From GCA-1730015 sp964583825 (GTDB lineage Bacteria; Pseudomonadota; Gammaproteobacteria; Granulosicoccales; Granulosicoccaceae), in NCBI GenBank assembly GCA_964583825.1, contig CAZOXM010000010.1, positions 1 to 64,000 on the forward strand: DNA of 64,000 bases. Reading direction: 5' to 3'. The first letter of the stretch is position 1. The number at the start of each line of letters is the position of its first letter. Below the pieces are notes generated by a model. It was not told the DNA's origin and did no database searches. It saw only the letters and a program-made list of their open reading frames with translations. The translations under genes and the position numbers were made by a program. Positions 25,547 through 34,082 of this stretch are shown piece after piece.

Positions 25547-26605
25547 ATGGGCAACTTTACACCAATTCGGGAAATAGGCGAACGCGAGCAGCAGATATTT
25601 CGCTTGCTTGTCGAGCAGTATATTCAGGACGGCACACCGGTCGGCTCGCGCACCCTGTCGAAAATGCCTGGCGTTTCCGTCAGCGCGGCGTCAGTGCGCA
25701 ATGTACTGGGGGATCTCGAGGAAATAGGGCTGCTTGCCGCCCCCCACACCTCGGCCGGGCGGGTGCCGACCTGCGATGGATTCCGCCTTTTCGTCGATAC
25801 GATGCTGCAGGTGAAACAGATCGACGAGTCCGATCTGAGCGATCTGAAAACCCGCCTCACTCCCGATCAGGATGACAAATCGCTGCTCAAGCATGCCACT
25901 AACTACCTGTCGCAGTTCACCAACATGGCCGGTGTCGTGACTCTGCCCAAACGCGGCGCCACGATATTTCGCCAGATCGAATTCCTGCCGCTGTCCGAGC
26001 AGCGCGTGCTCGTCATTCTGGTGGTCAACGAAAAGAACGTCCAGAACCGGATCCTCACGCTGGATCGCGACTACGCCGCCTCCGAGCTGCAGGAGATATC
26101 CAACTTCCTCAACCAGCAGTACTCGGGCAAGGATCTGGAATCGGTGCGCGACTCCATTCGCACCGAACTTGAAAAAACCCGCGCTGACATGAATGAGCAG
26201 ATGCAGCACATGATCGCGATGGCCGGTCGCGTGTTCGATCATGACGAAAACACCGGCGAGGAAGATGTGATCGTCGCCGGGCAAACCAACCTGATGAATT
26301 TCAGCGAGCTGTCCGATGTACAGAATCTTCGCGATCTGTTCGACGCCTTTGCCGAAAAGCGCGATATCTACCATGTGCTCGAGCGTTGTGTGTCGGCGGA
26401 TGGTGTACAGATCTTCATCGGTCAGGAAGCGGGCTACGATATTCTCGAAATGTGCAGCCTGGTGACCTCGACCTACGAGGTGAACGACGAGGTAGTCGGC
26501 ATCCTCGGCGTGGTCGGTCCGACGCGCATGGCTTACGACAGAGTCGTCCCGGCAGTAGATGTGACATCAAAACTCATCACCGCCGCCTTGAATTCCAACT
26601 CGTAG
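25547..26605 (+). CDS. hrcA: Heat-inducible transcription repressor HrcA
   Basis: The 352-residue protein has the N-terminal winged helix with L-V-E-Q-Y-I-Q-D-G-T-P-V-G-S-R-T and S-x-A-S-V-R-N-V-L-x-D-L-E-E-x-G-L, then the G-R-V-P-T segment and the GAF-like and dimerisation domains. HrcA represses chaperone genes by binding CIRCE elements. I found no clear CIRCE copy upstream of hrcA, grpE or dnaK. The frame is open back to 25400, but the ATG at 25547 gives the family length. It heads the hrcA-grpE-dnaK-dnaJ block. Confidence 0.95.
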   Translation: MGNFTPIREIGEREQQIFRLLVEQYIQDGTPVGSRTLSKMPGVSVSAASVRNVLGDLEEIGLLAAPHTSAGRVPTCDGFRLFVDTMLQVKQIDESDLSDLKTRLTPDQDDKSLLKHATNYLSQFTNMAGVVTLPKRGATIFRQIEFLPLSEQRVLVILVVNEKNVQNRILTLDRDYAASELQEISNFLNQQYSGKDLESVRDSIRTELEKTRADMNEQMQHMIAMAGRVFDHDENTGEEDVIVAGQTNLMNFSELSDVQNLRDLFDAFAEKRDIYHVLERCVSADGVQIFIGQEAGYDILEMCSLVTSTYEVNDEVVGILGVVGPTRMAYDRVVPAVDVTSKLITAALNSNS

Positions 26606-26674
26606 ACTTCATATCAAACGACGGCGAAATTTTGCCTGAAGTTTCCACAATTCTAATTCCACGGGAGAGCCTGG

Positions 26675-27274
26675 ATGTCGCGAGAAAAAGCGTCTGCGGA
26701 TCCGGAACAAGACGATCAGATTGAAGCCCCTGCGGCGGACGACCCCGGCACCGGTGAGGCGACTGCACAGGACACCGGCGGTGAGGAGAGCGCTGCCGAA
26801 ACGCCGGACGAGGTCGAAGCATTGAAATCACAGCTCGAAGAGGCCGATCAGAAAGCCGAGCAGCACTGGGATGCGGTACTGCGCACGCGCGCCGAGATGG
26901 ACAATTTGCGCAAGCGGCAAACGCGCGAGCTTGAAAATGCGCATAAATATGCACTGGATAAAATGGCCATGGAGTTGCTGCCCGTGCGCGACACGCTGGA
27001 AATGGGGGTCGCCGCTTCCACCGAAGAGGCGGACGTTGTCAAAATCGCCGAGGGTACCGAGCTCACCTTAAAAATGCTCACCCAGGCTTTGGAGAAATTT
27101 AACATCGTCGAAGTGGATCCGGTCGGACAGAAATTCGACCCGGATCTGCATCAGGCAATCAGCATGCAGGAAGGCACGGATAAGCCGGCAAACACCGTGT
27201 TAAGTGTGATGCAGAAGGGCTATACGCTTAACGATCGACTGCTTCGGCCGGCCATGGTTATCATCGCAAAATAA
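26675..27274 (+). CDS. grpE: Nucleotide exchange factor GrpE
   Basis: The 199-residue protein has an acidic disordered N-terminus (about 1-48), a long coiled coil (about 50-110 with T-R-A-E-M-D-N-L-R-K-R) and the C-terminal beta domain with the conserved F-D-P-D-L-H-Q-A-I-S and L-N-D-R-L-L-R-P-A-M-V. It releases ADP from DnaK as a dimer. A good GGGAG Shine-Dalgarno (26664-26668) precedes the ATG. It lies 69 nt after hrcA and 93 nt before dnaK. Confidence 0.97.
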   Translation: MSREKASADPEQDDQIEAPAADDPGTGEATAQDTGGEESAAETPDEVEALKSQLEEADQKAEQHWDAVLRTRAEMDNLRKRQTRELENAHKYALDKMAMELLPVRDTLEMGVAASTEEADVVKIAEGTELTLKMLTQALEKFNIVEVDPVGQKFDPDLHQAISMQEGTDKPANTVLSVMQKGYTLNDRLLRPAMVIIAK

Positions 27275-27367
27275 CCATGCATTTTGTGTTGAATTAGCCA
27301 AACCCAGCCTTACTTTAACTAACACTAAAGAACAACTCTGCGTCACGCAGTATCGGAGACACAAGTC

Positions 27368-29299
27368 ATGGGTAAAATAATCGGTATCGACCTGGGCACG
27401 ACGAACTCGTGTGTCGCGGTCATGGAAGGTGACTCCCCCAGGGTCATCGAAAATTCAGAGGGCGATCGCACCACACCGTCCATCGTCGCATTCGCAGATG
27501 ACGACGAAGTGCTCGTCGGTCAGCCGGCCAAGCGTCAGGCTGTCACCAACCCGACCAATACGCTGTATGCAGTGAAGCGTCTGATTGGTCGCCGCTTTGA
27601 TGAAGAAGCCGTGCAAAAAGACATCAAACTCGTCCCTTACAACATTGTGAAGGCAGACAACGGCGACGCTTGGGTCGAGGCCAACGGCAAGAAAATGGCA
27701 CCGCCCGAAGTATCCGCGCGGGTGCTGATGAAAATGAAGCAGACCGCCGAAGAGTATCTGGGTGAAACTGTGAGTGAAGCGGTCATCACCGTTCCGGCCT
27801 ACTTTAACGACTCCCAGCGCCAGGCGACCAAAGACGCCGGCAAAATTGCCGGGCTCGACGTCAAGCGTATCATCAACGAGCCGACCGCCGCGGCCCTTGC
27901 CTATGGCCTCGACAAAAAACGGGGCGATGCCAAAATTGCCGTGTTTGACCTCGGTGGTGGTACCTTTGATATTTCCATCATTGAAATTGCCGAGATCGAC
28001 GGCGAGCATCAGTTCGAAGTACTGTCGACCAACGGCGACACGTTCCTTGGTGGTGAAGACTTCGACAACCGTCTGATCGGCTACCTGGCCGATGAGTTCA
28101 AAAAGGAAAACGGCGTCGATCTGCACAATGACCCGCTGGCGCTGCAGCGACTGAAAGAAGCGGCAGAAAAAGCCAAGATCGAACTGTCTTCCAGTCAGCA
28201 GACCGATGTGAATCTGCCTTACATTACTGCAGATGCCTCCGGTCCCAAGCACCTGAACATTAAAATTACGCGCGCCAAGCTCGAATCGCTGGTGGAAGAC
28301 TTAATCAAGCGCACCATCGAGCCGTGCAAGGTCGCGTTGAAAGATGCCGGCTTCAGCGCTTCGGACATCGACGACGTCATCCTGGTGGGTGGCCAGACGC
28401 GTATGCCCAAGGTATTCGACGAAGTAAAAGACTTCTTCGGAAAAGAGCCGCGTCGTGACGTTAACCCTGACGAAGCGGTCGCCATGGGCGCAGCAATTCA
28501 GGCGGGTGTACTCGGTGGCGACGTCAAAGACGTGCTGCTGCTTGATGTAACACCACTGTCGCTCGGTATTGAGACGATGGGTGGCGTGATGACTAAACTC
28601 ATCGACAAAAACACCACCATCCCGACCAAGGCGCAGCAGGTATTCTCGACCGCCGATGACAATCAGACAGCGGTCACCGTGCACGTGTTGCAGGGTGAGC
28701 GTGAAATGGCTGGCGGCAACAAGTCGCTTGGCAAATTTGATCTGTCCGACATTCCGCCGGCACCGCGCGGTATGCCGCAGATTGAAGTCGCTTTCGACAT
28801 CGACGCCAACGGCATTCTTAACGTATCCGCCAAAGACAAGGCGACCGGAAAAGAGCAATCGATTGTCATCAAGGCATCGAGCGGCCTGAGCGATGAGGAA
28901 GTCGAAGCGATGGTGAAGGACGCCGAAGCGCATGCCGACGAAGACCGCAAGCTCAAGGAACTGGTCGATGTGCGCAACCAGGCCGAGAATATGATCCACG
29001 CCACCGAGAAGTCGCTGACTGATCTCGGCGAGCAGGTCACCGAAGACGAGAAGAAAGAAGTCGAATCCCGCATCGCCGATTTGCGCGAAGTGTTGAGCGG
29101 AGAACACAAAGAAGCAATTGAAGCTAAACTTCAGGCACTGACCGAGTCATCCGGTAAAATCGCCGAGAAAGCCTATGCCCAGGCACAGACTTCCGGTGCG
29201 GATGCCGCCGGCGAGGCAGCGGGTGGCGCCGAGTCACCGGCCGGCGATGATGTCGTCGACGCCGAGTTTGAGGAAGTGAAGGACGACAACAACAAATAA
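27368..29299 (+). CDS. dnaK: Chaperone DnaK (Hsp70)
   Basis: The 643-residue protein has the nucleotide-binding domain from M-G-K-I-I-G-I-D-L-G-T-T-N-S-C, the phosphate loop FDLGGGTFD, the linker D-V-L-L-L-D-V-T-P-L-S-L-G-I-E, the substrate domain, and the helical lid ending with E-F-E-E-V-K-D. It binds exposed hydrophobic peptides using ATP, with DnaJ and GrpE as partners. The Gly/Ala-rich segment before the tail is normal. A terminator-like hairpin at 29359-29389 separates it from dnaJ. Confidence 0.99.
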   Translation: MGKIIGIDLGTTNSCVAVMEGDSPRVIENSEGDRTTPSIVAFADDDEVLVGQPAKRQAVTNPTNTLYAVKRLIGRRFDEEAVQKDIKLVPYNIVKADNGDAWVEANGKKMAPPEVSARVLMKMKQTAEEYLGETVSEAVITVPAYFNDSQRQATKDAGKIAGLDVKRIINEPTAAALAYGLDKKRGDAKIAVFDLGGGTFDISIIEIAEIDGEHQFEVLSTNGDTFLGGEDFDNRLIGYLADEFKKENGVDLHNDPLALQRLKEAAEKAKIELSSSQQTDVNLPYITADASGPKHLNIKITRAKLESLVEDLIKRTIEPCKVALKDAGFSASDIDDVILVGGQTRMPKVFDEVKDFFGKEPRRDVNPDEAVAMGAAIQAGVLGGDVKDVLLLDVTPLSLGIETMGGVMTKLIDKNTTIPTKAQQVFSTADDNQTAVTVHVLQGEREMAGGNKSLGKFDLSDIPPAPRGMPQIEVAFDIDANGILNVSAKDKATGKEQSIVIKASSGLSDEEVEAMVKDAEAHADEDRKLKELVDVRNQAENMIHATEKSLTDLGEQVTEDEKKEVESRIADLREVLSGEHKEAIEAKLQALTESSGKIAEKAYAQAQTSGADAAGEAAGGAESPAGDDVVDAEFEEVKDDNNK

Positions 29300-29358
29300 A
29301 GCAGATCACGGTCATCGGCAACCGCGGTGACCGTTTAAAATCTGATAGACCTCGTAAT

Positions 29359-29389
29359 CCGGTGCGTCACGCAGACGTACCGGATTTTT
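29359..29389 (+). terminator. Intrinsic terminator/attenuator between dnaK and dnaJ
   Basis: Arms CCGGTGCGTC (29359-29368) and GACGTACCGG (29374-29383) pair over 10 positions with one wobble around a 5-nt loop and are followed by A-TTTTT. It ends 21 nt before the dnaJ ATG, so it should make dnaJ output lower than dnaK. Confidence 0.75.
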
Positions 29390-29410
29390 GTATTTACTGG
29401 TGATTGATTC

Positions 29411-30547
29411 ATGGCGAAGCAGGATTACTATGAGTTGTTGGGCGTATCCAAGAGCGCCGACGACGCCGAGCTAAAAAAAGCATACCGACGCCTCGCCATG
29501 AAGTACCACCCCGACCGCAACCCCGGGGATAAAGAAGCCGAAGAAAAATTTAAAGAAGCCAAAGAAGCATTCGAAGTGCTTGGCGACTCGAACAAGCGGG
29601 CCGCCTACGACCGCTTCGGCCACGAAGGTGTCAGCAACTCGGCAGCCGGTGGGGGTGCCGGTTTCGGTGGTGCGGACTTCAGCGATATCTTCGGAGATGT
29701 GTTTGGGGATATCTTCGGCGGCGGTGGTGGTGGTCGCGGGCGGCGCGCGCGCGGTGGTGCCGATTTGCAGTACAACCTCGACCTCACGCTCGAAGAGTCC
29801 GTCTCGGGCATCGAAAAAAACCTCAAAATCCCCACGCAGGTGCTTTGTGATCAATGCAGCGGCAGTGGGGCCAGGGCGGGTTCGCAGCCGGTTAAGTGTG
29901 AAACCTGCAACGGCATGGGGCAGGTGCGAATGCAGCAGGGTTTCTTCTCGGTGCAGCAAACCTGTCCGACCTGTCGTGGCAACGGTGAACAGATCAAAGA
30001 CCCGTGTGGCAAATGTCGCGGCAATGGTCGTGTGCAGGAAACCAAGACTCTCTCGGTCAAAATACCTGCCGGTGTCGATACCGGCGACAGAATTCGATTA
30101 AGCGGTGAAGGTGAGGCCGGTGAAAAGGGCGGCCCGGCCGGGGATCTGTATGTCCTGGTGCAGGTGAAAAAACACGAAATCTTCGAACGCAACGATGACG
30201 ATCTGCATTGTGTGGTACCCGTCGATATCATCACCGCGAGCCTCGGTGGTGAAATGGAAGTGCCGACCCTCACCGGGCGCGTCAATCTGAAAATACCGGC
30301 AGGTACTCAGACTGACAAGGTATTCAGAATGCGAGGCATGGGCGTCAAGCCCGTCCGTGCCAACAGTGCCGGTGATCTGCTTTGTCGCATTCAGGTGGAG
30401 GTGCCGGTCAACCTCACTGCGGAGCAAAAAGCGCTGTTTGAACAATTGCGCGGCACACTGGAAGGTAAAAAAGGGCAGAAGCATACCCCTAAACACTCCG
30501 GCTGGCTGGATGGAATGAAAAAGTTTTTCGGCGAAATGCGTCAATAA
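29411..30547 (+). CDS. dnaJ: Chaperone DnaJ (Hsp40)
   Basis: The 378-residue protein has the J domain with H33-P34-D35, a Gly/Phe-rich linker (about 78-112), the zinc domain with four C-x-x-C-x-G-x-G repeats (CDQCSGSG, CETCNGMG, CPTCRGNG, CGKCRGNG), and the two C-terminal beta domains. It delivers substrate to DnaK and triggers ATP hydrolysis. All features and the length fit a canonical type I DnaJ. Confidence 0.99.
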   Translation: MAKQDYYELLGVSKSADDAELKKAYRRLAMKYHPDRNPGDKEAEEKFKEAKEAFEVLGDSNKRAAYDRFGHEGVSNSAAGGGAGFGGADFSDIFGDVFGDIFGGGGGGRGRRARGGADLQYNLDLTLEESVSGIEKNLKIPTQVLCDQCSGSGARAGSQPVKCETCNGMGQVRMQQGFFSVQQTCPTCRGNGEQIKDPCGKCRGNGRVQETKTLSVKIPAGVDTGDRIRLSGEGEAGEKGGPAGDLYVLVQVKKHEIFERNDDDLHCVVPVDIITASLGGEMEVPTLTGRVNLKIPAGTQTDKVFRMRGMGVKPVRANSAGDLLCRIQVEVPVNLTAEQKALFEQLRGTLEGKKGQKHTPKHSGWLDGMKKFFGEMRQ

Positions 30548-30653
30548 CGCCGTACCACCAGCACCCTGATTTTCATTCTCTGCGCTGTGTCCTTCGGTGC
30601 GGTGTGCATCTTGCGTGACCTGCCGGATTATCAGCACAGTGGAGCGCTTATCC

Positions 30654-31751
30654 ATGAGCGCATCAACAATAAGAACCCGTTTGCGCAGCACATTGATGTG
30701 GCCTGTATACCTGCTGCAGGTCTTCACCGGCGCAAAGTCATTTAAAGCCAATCCCATCATCGGCAGCCAGTTGTTAAACCGCTTTGGCCTGCATGTCGGC
30801 CGGGTAGTGCTCGCCGCACTGATCACAAGGTTTCGCTACGCCTGTTTGTCCATGTTTGCCGATCGCGAACACCGACAGGCTTTTCACCGCGAAGGGTTCC
30901 TGATACTCCCGAATTATTTGCCGGCGGATGAGTTCCGTAAACTAAGTGCAGAGGTGGGTGCACTGGAAGGTGAGGTGCGCCAGTGTGTGCAGGGCGATAC
31001 CCTGACACAACGCGTTCTGCTGACTGATCAGGTGCTCGGTGCGATGCCGACCTGTCGCAGCATGCTTGGCAGTCGCAAACTCATGGGTCTGTTCAAATAC
31101 ACCTCGGCAAAGAACAGCAGCCCCATTTTTTACGTACAGAACATTAAGAGCAATGTCGTCAATGATGCGCCGGACCCGCAACGTACGCTGCACAGCGACA
31201 CCTTTCACGCGACGATGAAAGCCTGGTTGTTTCTAGACGATGTGTCGGACCGCAACGGACCTTTTACCTATGTGCCGCGTTCCCACCGGCTGACCTGGAA
31301 GCGTTTGCGATGGGAGTATCGCAACAGCATTCAGGGGTCGAGCCTGCCGAATTCCTATGCGGCGCGCGGATCCCTTCGTATTGAAGAAGAGGCTCTCGGC
31401 GAACTGGGTCTGCCCGCCCCAAGGGCGTTCCATGTGCCGAAAAATACGCTGGTCATCGCCAACACAAATGGTTTTCATCGTCGTGGTGCGGCCAGTGAAG
31501 TCAGCAGTCGTATGGAAATCTGGGCCTACAGCCGCACCAACCCGTTTAATCCGCTGCCGGGTTTCGGCTTTAAGTGGTACACACGGCTCAGTCACTTAGC
31601 GATTGGAAAATATCTGGCGCGGCAGGATCGTATCGCGCAATCCAAAGGCATGCAGGCCAGCTGGCACCGGGTTGGCGACAATGCGCTGCATGTAAAGCCT
31701 TCAGGTAACAAAACCACAACGGAAAAGCCGAAGCTGCCCGAGGTAGCCTGA
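30654..31751 (+). CDS. PhyH-family Fe(II)/2-oxoglutarate dioxygenase
   Basis: The 365-residue protein has the iron-binding H180-x-D182 in L-H-S-D-T-F-H, the distal H275 in N-G-F-H-R-R-G and the 2-oxoglutarate-binding R286. The phytanoyl-CoA dioxygenase fold includes A-F-H-R-E-G-F-L-I-L-P-N-Y and G-P-F-T-Y-V-P-R-S-H. Members hydroxylate small molecules, lipids or antibiotics; the substrate here is unknown. An N-terminal hydrophobic stretch (about residues 14-25) might associate with the membrane. The ATG at 30654 with GGAG 10-15 nt upstream is preferred over 30597. Confidence 0.87.
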   Translation: MSASTIRTRLRSTLMWPVYLLQVFTGAKSFKANPIIGSQLLNRFGLHVGRVVLAALITRFRYACLSMFADREHRQAFHREGFLILPNYLPADEFRKLSAEVGALEGEVRQCVQGDTLTQRVLLTDQVLGAMPTCRSMLGSRKLMGLFKYTSAKNSSPIFYVQNIKSNVVNDAPDPQRTLHSDTFHATMKAWLFLDDVSDRNGPFTYVPRSHRLTWKRLRWEYRNSIQGSSLPNSYAARGSLRIEEEALGELGLPAPRAFHVPKNTLVIANTNGFHRRGAASEVSSRMEIWAYSRTNPFNPLPGFGFKWYTRLSHLAIGKYLARQDRIAQSKGMQASWHRVGDNALHVKPSGNKTTTEKPKLPEVA

Positions 31752-31890
31752 TCGCGTTGATCGCCACTTTGCTGCGTGAACGGGTCCTGCTACCATCGAG
31801 GCAAGGCACATCTGCGACTGCAGTTGTGTGACACCTGCCTTTCCCGTCGCCTCTATTGTCCGGGCGACTCGAATACACTGAGCTTAACCG

Positions 31891-32382
31891 TTGTCTCGCT
31901 ATCGTCCACCGTCAGCGCCATCTACACCCATCATTACCGAAGCCGGATTCACGGCGCTTGAAAATGAACAACAAGCGCTGTGGAAAAAGCGAAGAGAAGT
32001 GACTGCAGCGTTAAGCGCGGCCGCAGCCGAAGGGGATCGTTCCGAAAACGCTGAATACATTTATCGAAAGAAAGAACTGCGAGAAATTGATCGTCGCGTT
32101 CGCTACCTGCAAAAGCGCTTGCCTGCGCTAAAGGTCGTGAAGGAAAAGCCCTCGGATCAGAGCAAAGTCTTTTTTGGTGCTTCGGTCGATCTTGAGGACG
32201 AATCGGGTAACACTCTTGCGGTGCGCATTGTCGGTCCGGACGAAATCGACTCGTCCAAACACTGGATCAGCATTGATTCACTGATGGCCAAGGCACTGCT
32301 CAAGGCATCCGTCGGTGATGAGGTGGTTGTGGCTGCACCCAAAGGGGAAACATGCTACACCGTTGAAGCGGTCAGTTATTAG
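31891..32382 (+). CDS. greB: Transcript cleavage factor GreB
   Basis: The 163-residue protein opens with S-R-Y-R-P-P-S and has the GreB coiled-coil block with G-D-R-S-E-N-A-E-Y-I-Y-R-K-K and R-E-I-D-R-R-V-R-Y-L, followed by the C-terminal FKBP-like domain. It rescues backtracked RNA polymerase by stimulating cleavage of the nascent RNA. The start is the TTG at 31891, which gives the exact family N-terminus; no later ATG does. A hairpin at 32429-32456 lies 46 nt past its stop and may belong to its transcript end. Confidence 0.94.
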   Translation: MSRYRPPSAPSTPIITEAGFTALENEQQALWKKRREVTAALSAAAAEGDRSENAEYIYRKKELREIDRRVRYLQKRLPALKVVKEKPSDQSKVFFGASVDLEDESGNTLAVRIVGPDEIDSSKHWISIDSLMAKALLKASVGDEVVVAAPKGETCYTVEAVSY

Positions 32383-32425
32383 TGATCACTGCCGGTAAGG
32401 ACACGCAGGGCGCCCGAGAGCACCA

Positions 32426-32575
32426 CTAGGAAGCCGGTTCGCCTACCGGGGCTTCCGCCATCAGTTCGGATTCGATCGGCTCAAGTAACACTGTCGTGCT
32501 GTCGGGCTCGACTTCAACCGGCTCGTTGTGCGTTTCGAGTTCGCTGATCAATTGATCGGTCAGCTGAGTGCTCAT
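32426..32575 (-). CDS. Short acidic protein or C-terminal end at the gap
   Basis: This leftward frame of at least 49 codons starts at an ATG at 32575 and ends with TAG at 32426-32428. It reads M-S-T-Q-L-T-D-Q-L-I-S-E-L-E-T-H-N-E-P-V and then an acidic, Pro/Glu-rich tail. The frame stays open into the N-run, so it may be the C-terminus of a longer protein lost in the assembly gap. No family was recognised and the coding call is uncertain. Confidence 0.35.
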   Translation of the reverse strand: MSTQLTDQLISELETHNEPVEVEPDSTTVLLEPIESELMAEAPVGEPAS

Positions 32576-32579
32576 ATCT

Positions 32580-32679
32580 NNNNNNNNNNNNNNNNNNNNN
32601 NNNNNNNNNNNNNNNNNNNNNNNNNNNNNNNNNNNNNNNNNNNNNNNNNNNNNNNNNNNNNNNNNNNNNNNNNNNNNNN
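32580..32679. other. Assembly gap of 100 N
   Basis: Exactly 100 undefined bases follow 32579. A run of 100 is the usual placeholder for a gap of unknown length, so the distance and possibly the linkage between greB and the genes to the right are uncertain. Reading frames shown across it have no meaning. Confidence 0.98.
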
Positions 32680-32768
32680 TACGGACAGCATGTCCGAACC
32701 GGATGACCTATTACTATGTGTTACAAATGGACGATTTTCTGTGACGCGATGAGCACATTGTTTTGCTG

Positions 32769-32795
32769 CCAGCGGCACAAATCGGTTGCCGCTGG
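32769..32795. repeat. Perfect 9-bp hairpin
   Basis: CCAGCGGCA (32769-32777) and TGCCGCTGG (32787-32795) are exact complements around a 9-nt loop, about 50 nt upstream of the small ribbon-helix-helix-like gene. No T-run follows on either strand. A shorter hairpin lies at 32682-32696. These may be a terminator remnant or leader structure. Confidence 0.4.
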
Positions 32796-32843
32796 GGATG
32801 CGTCATGACATAATTTTGCCCGAACAAAGTGATCGAAGCAAAC

Positions 32844-33029
32844 ATGCCACCGAAACTCGTCAAGGAAAAAACCCAGAAGATCGAATTGCGTGTGACCCCG
32901 GAGACAAAAATTCTGGTGCTCAAGATGGCGCAGGATGACGAAATTACCGTCACCAGGTTTCTGGAAGGCCTCATTTTAAGGGAATTCAACCGACGCCAGC
33001 GCCGCGACTCTGGCAAGAAAACCGGGTAA
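32844..33029 (+). CDS. Small ribbon-helix-helix-like protein
   Basis: The protein has 61 residues from the ATG at 32844 (66 from a GTG at 32829). It is basic and contains Q-K-I-E-L-R-V-T-P-E-T-K followed by two predicted helices, the pattern of a ribbon-helix-helix DNA-binding fold (CopG/Arc class). It could be an autoregulator or an orphan antitoxin-like repressor, but no toxin gene is adjacent. It precedes the deacetylase gene by 27 nt and might regulate it. The family call is inferred from pattern only. Confidence 0.6.
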   Translation: MPPKLVKEKTQKIELRVTPETKILVLKMAQDDEITVTRFLEGLILREFNRRQRRDSGKKTG

Positions 33030-33056
33030 CCCGCAGCGTACCGGGCGTATTGAGCG

Positions 33057-34082
33057 GTGATCAAAGCAGTTTTCGACCCGCGGCAGCAACAGCACAACCC
33101 ACAGTTTTTTCTGGTCAAAGGCAAGCGGCTGGCAAGTACGGAACAACCCGAACGGGCGGAGCGATTGCTTACTGGTCTGGCGCGTTGCGGCGCACAGGTA
33201 GTACCACCAGCCGGGTTTGAAACTTCCCGATACGCCGCAGTTCATTCCGACCGCTACCTCCGTTTTTTACAATCCGCCAGCAGCGACTGGCAGGCGCTGG
33301 CTGACAGCTCCGATGAAGTCATTGCCAATGTACACCCGGCGCAGCCCTTTGCCACCTACCCGCAAAGTATTATTGGCCGCGCTGGCTGGCACATGGCCGA
33401 TACCGCCTGTCCGCTCGGGCAGCACACCTGGGCGGCGGCCTGCTGCTCGGCCAACAGTGCGCTCACCGCTACCGGGCTGGTACTCGAGGGCGAGCGTCAG
33501 ACCTACGCACTGTGCCGACCGCCGGGCCACCATGCCTATGCCGATATGGCCGGTGGTTTCTGCTTTCTGAATAACATCGCCATTGCCGCCGAATATGCAC
33601 GGCAGACGCATGCAAAAGTCGCCATACTGGATGTGGATGTGCATCATGGAAACGGCACCCAGGGTATCTTCTACAGCCGCCCCGATGTACTGACGGTTTC
33701 TATTCATGCCGACCCCGCCAATTTCTATCCGTTCTTCTGGGGTCACGCCTCAGAGCAGGGCATCGACGCCGGTGAAGGTTACAACATCAATCTGCCATTG
33801 CCGCACCATTCCGCGGATGATGCCTTTATTACAGCGCTTGACGAAGCGCTCGATCAGATAGCACAGTTCTGCCCCGGTATACTGCTAGTCGCCCTTGGGC
33901 TCGACGCATCCGAATCTGATCCGCTGCGCGGGCTCAGTGTAACGACCGGTGGCTTTGAAAGGATTGGCCGGCACATCGCACAGGCAAAGCTGCCCACTGT
34001 CTGGGTGCAGGAGGGCGGCTACCTGTCGCCGATATTGTCTGACAATCTGGCTGCCGTTCTCACCGGTGCGCAAAGCGTATGA
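33057..34082 (+). CDS. Histone deacetylase-family hydrolase, acetylpolyamine type
   Basis: The 341-residue protein has the arginase/deacetylase fold with P-P-G-H-H-A and A-I-L-D-V-D-V-H-H-G-N-G-T (zinc ligands D and H), plus the distal aspartate in A-L-G-L-D-A-S-E-S-D-P. The opening with K-A-V-F-D and H-N-P is typical of bacterial acetylpolyamine amidohydrolases, so acetylated polyamines or related amides are likely substrates. Start is a GTG at 33057. Its stop overlaps the amidase start by 4 nt (ATGA), so the two are translationally coupled. Confidence 0.9.
   Translation: MIKAVFDPRQQQHNPQFFLVKGKRLASTEQPERAERLLTGLARCGAQVVPPAGFETSRYAAVHSDRYLRFLQSASSDWQALADSSDEVIANVHPAQPFATYPQSIIGRAGWHMADTACPLGQHTWAAACCSANSALTATGLVLEGERQTYALCRPPGHHAYADMAGGFCFLNNIAIAAEYARQTHAKVAILDVDVHHGNGTQGIFYSRPDVLTVSIHADPANFYPFFWGHASEQGIDAGEGYNINLPLPHHSADDAFITALDEALDQIAQFCPGILLVALGLDASESDPLRGLSVTTGGFERIGRHIAQAKLPTVWVQEGGYLSPILSDNLAAVLTGAQSV

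Noticed and set aside
27275..27367. CIRCE element upstream of dnaK
   Set aside because: No TTAGCACTC-N9-GAGTGCTAA-like pair is present here or upstream of hrcA and grpE; only a weak 5-bp hairpin was found.
27455..28252. Open frame of 265 codons on the minus strand inside dnaK, and another at 28301-29107
   Set aside because: Both are antisense to a highly conserved gene, have no ribosome site or family match, and reflect codon bias of dnaK.
32528..32778. Open frames spanning the N-run
   Set aside because: They pass through undefined bases and have no meaning across the gap.
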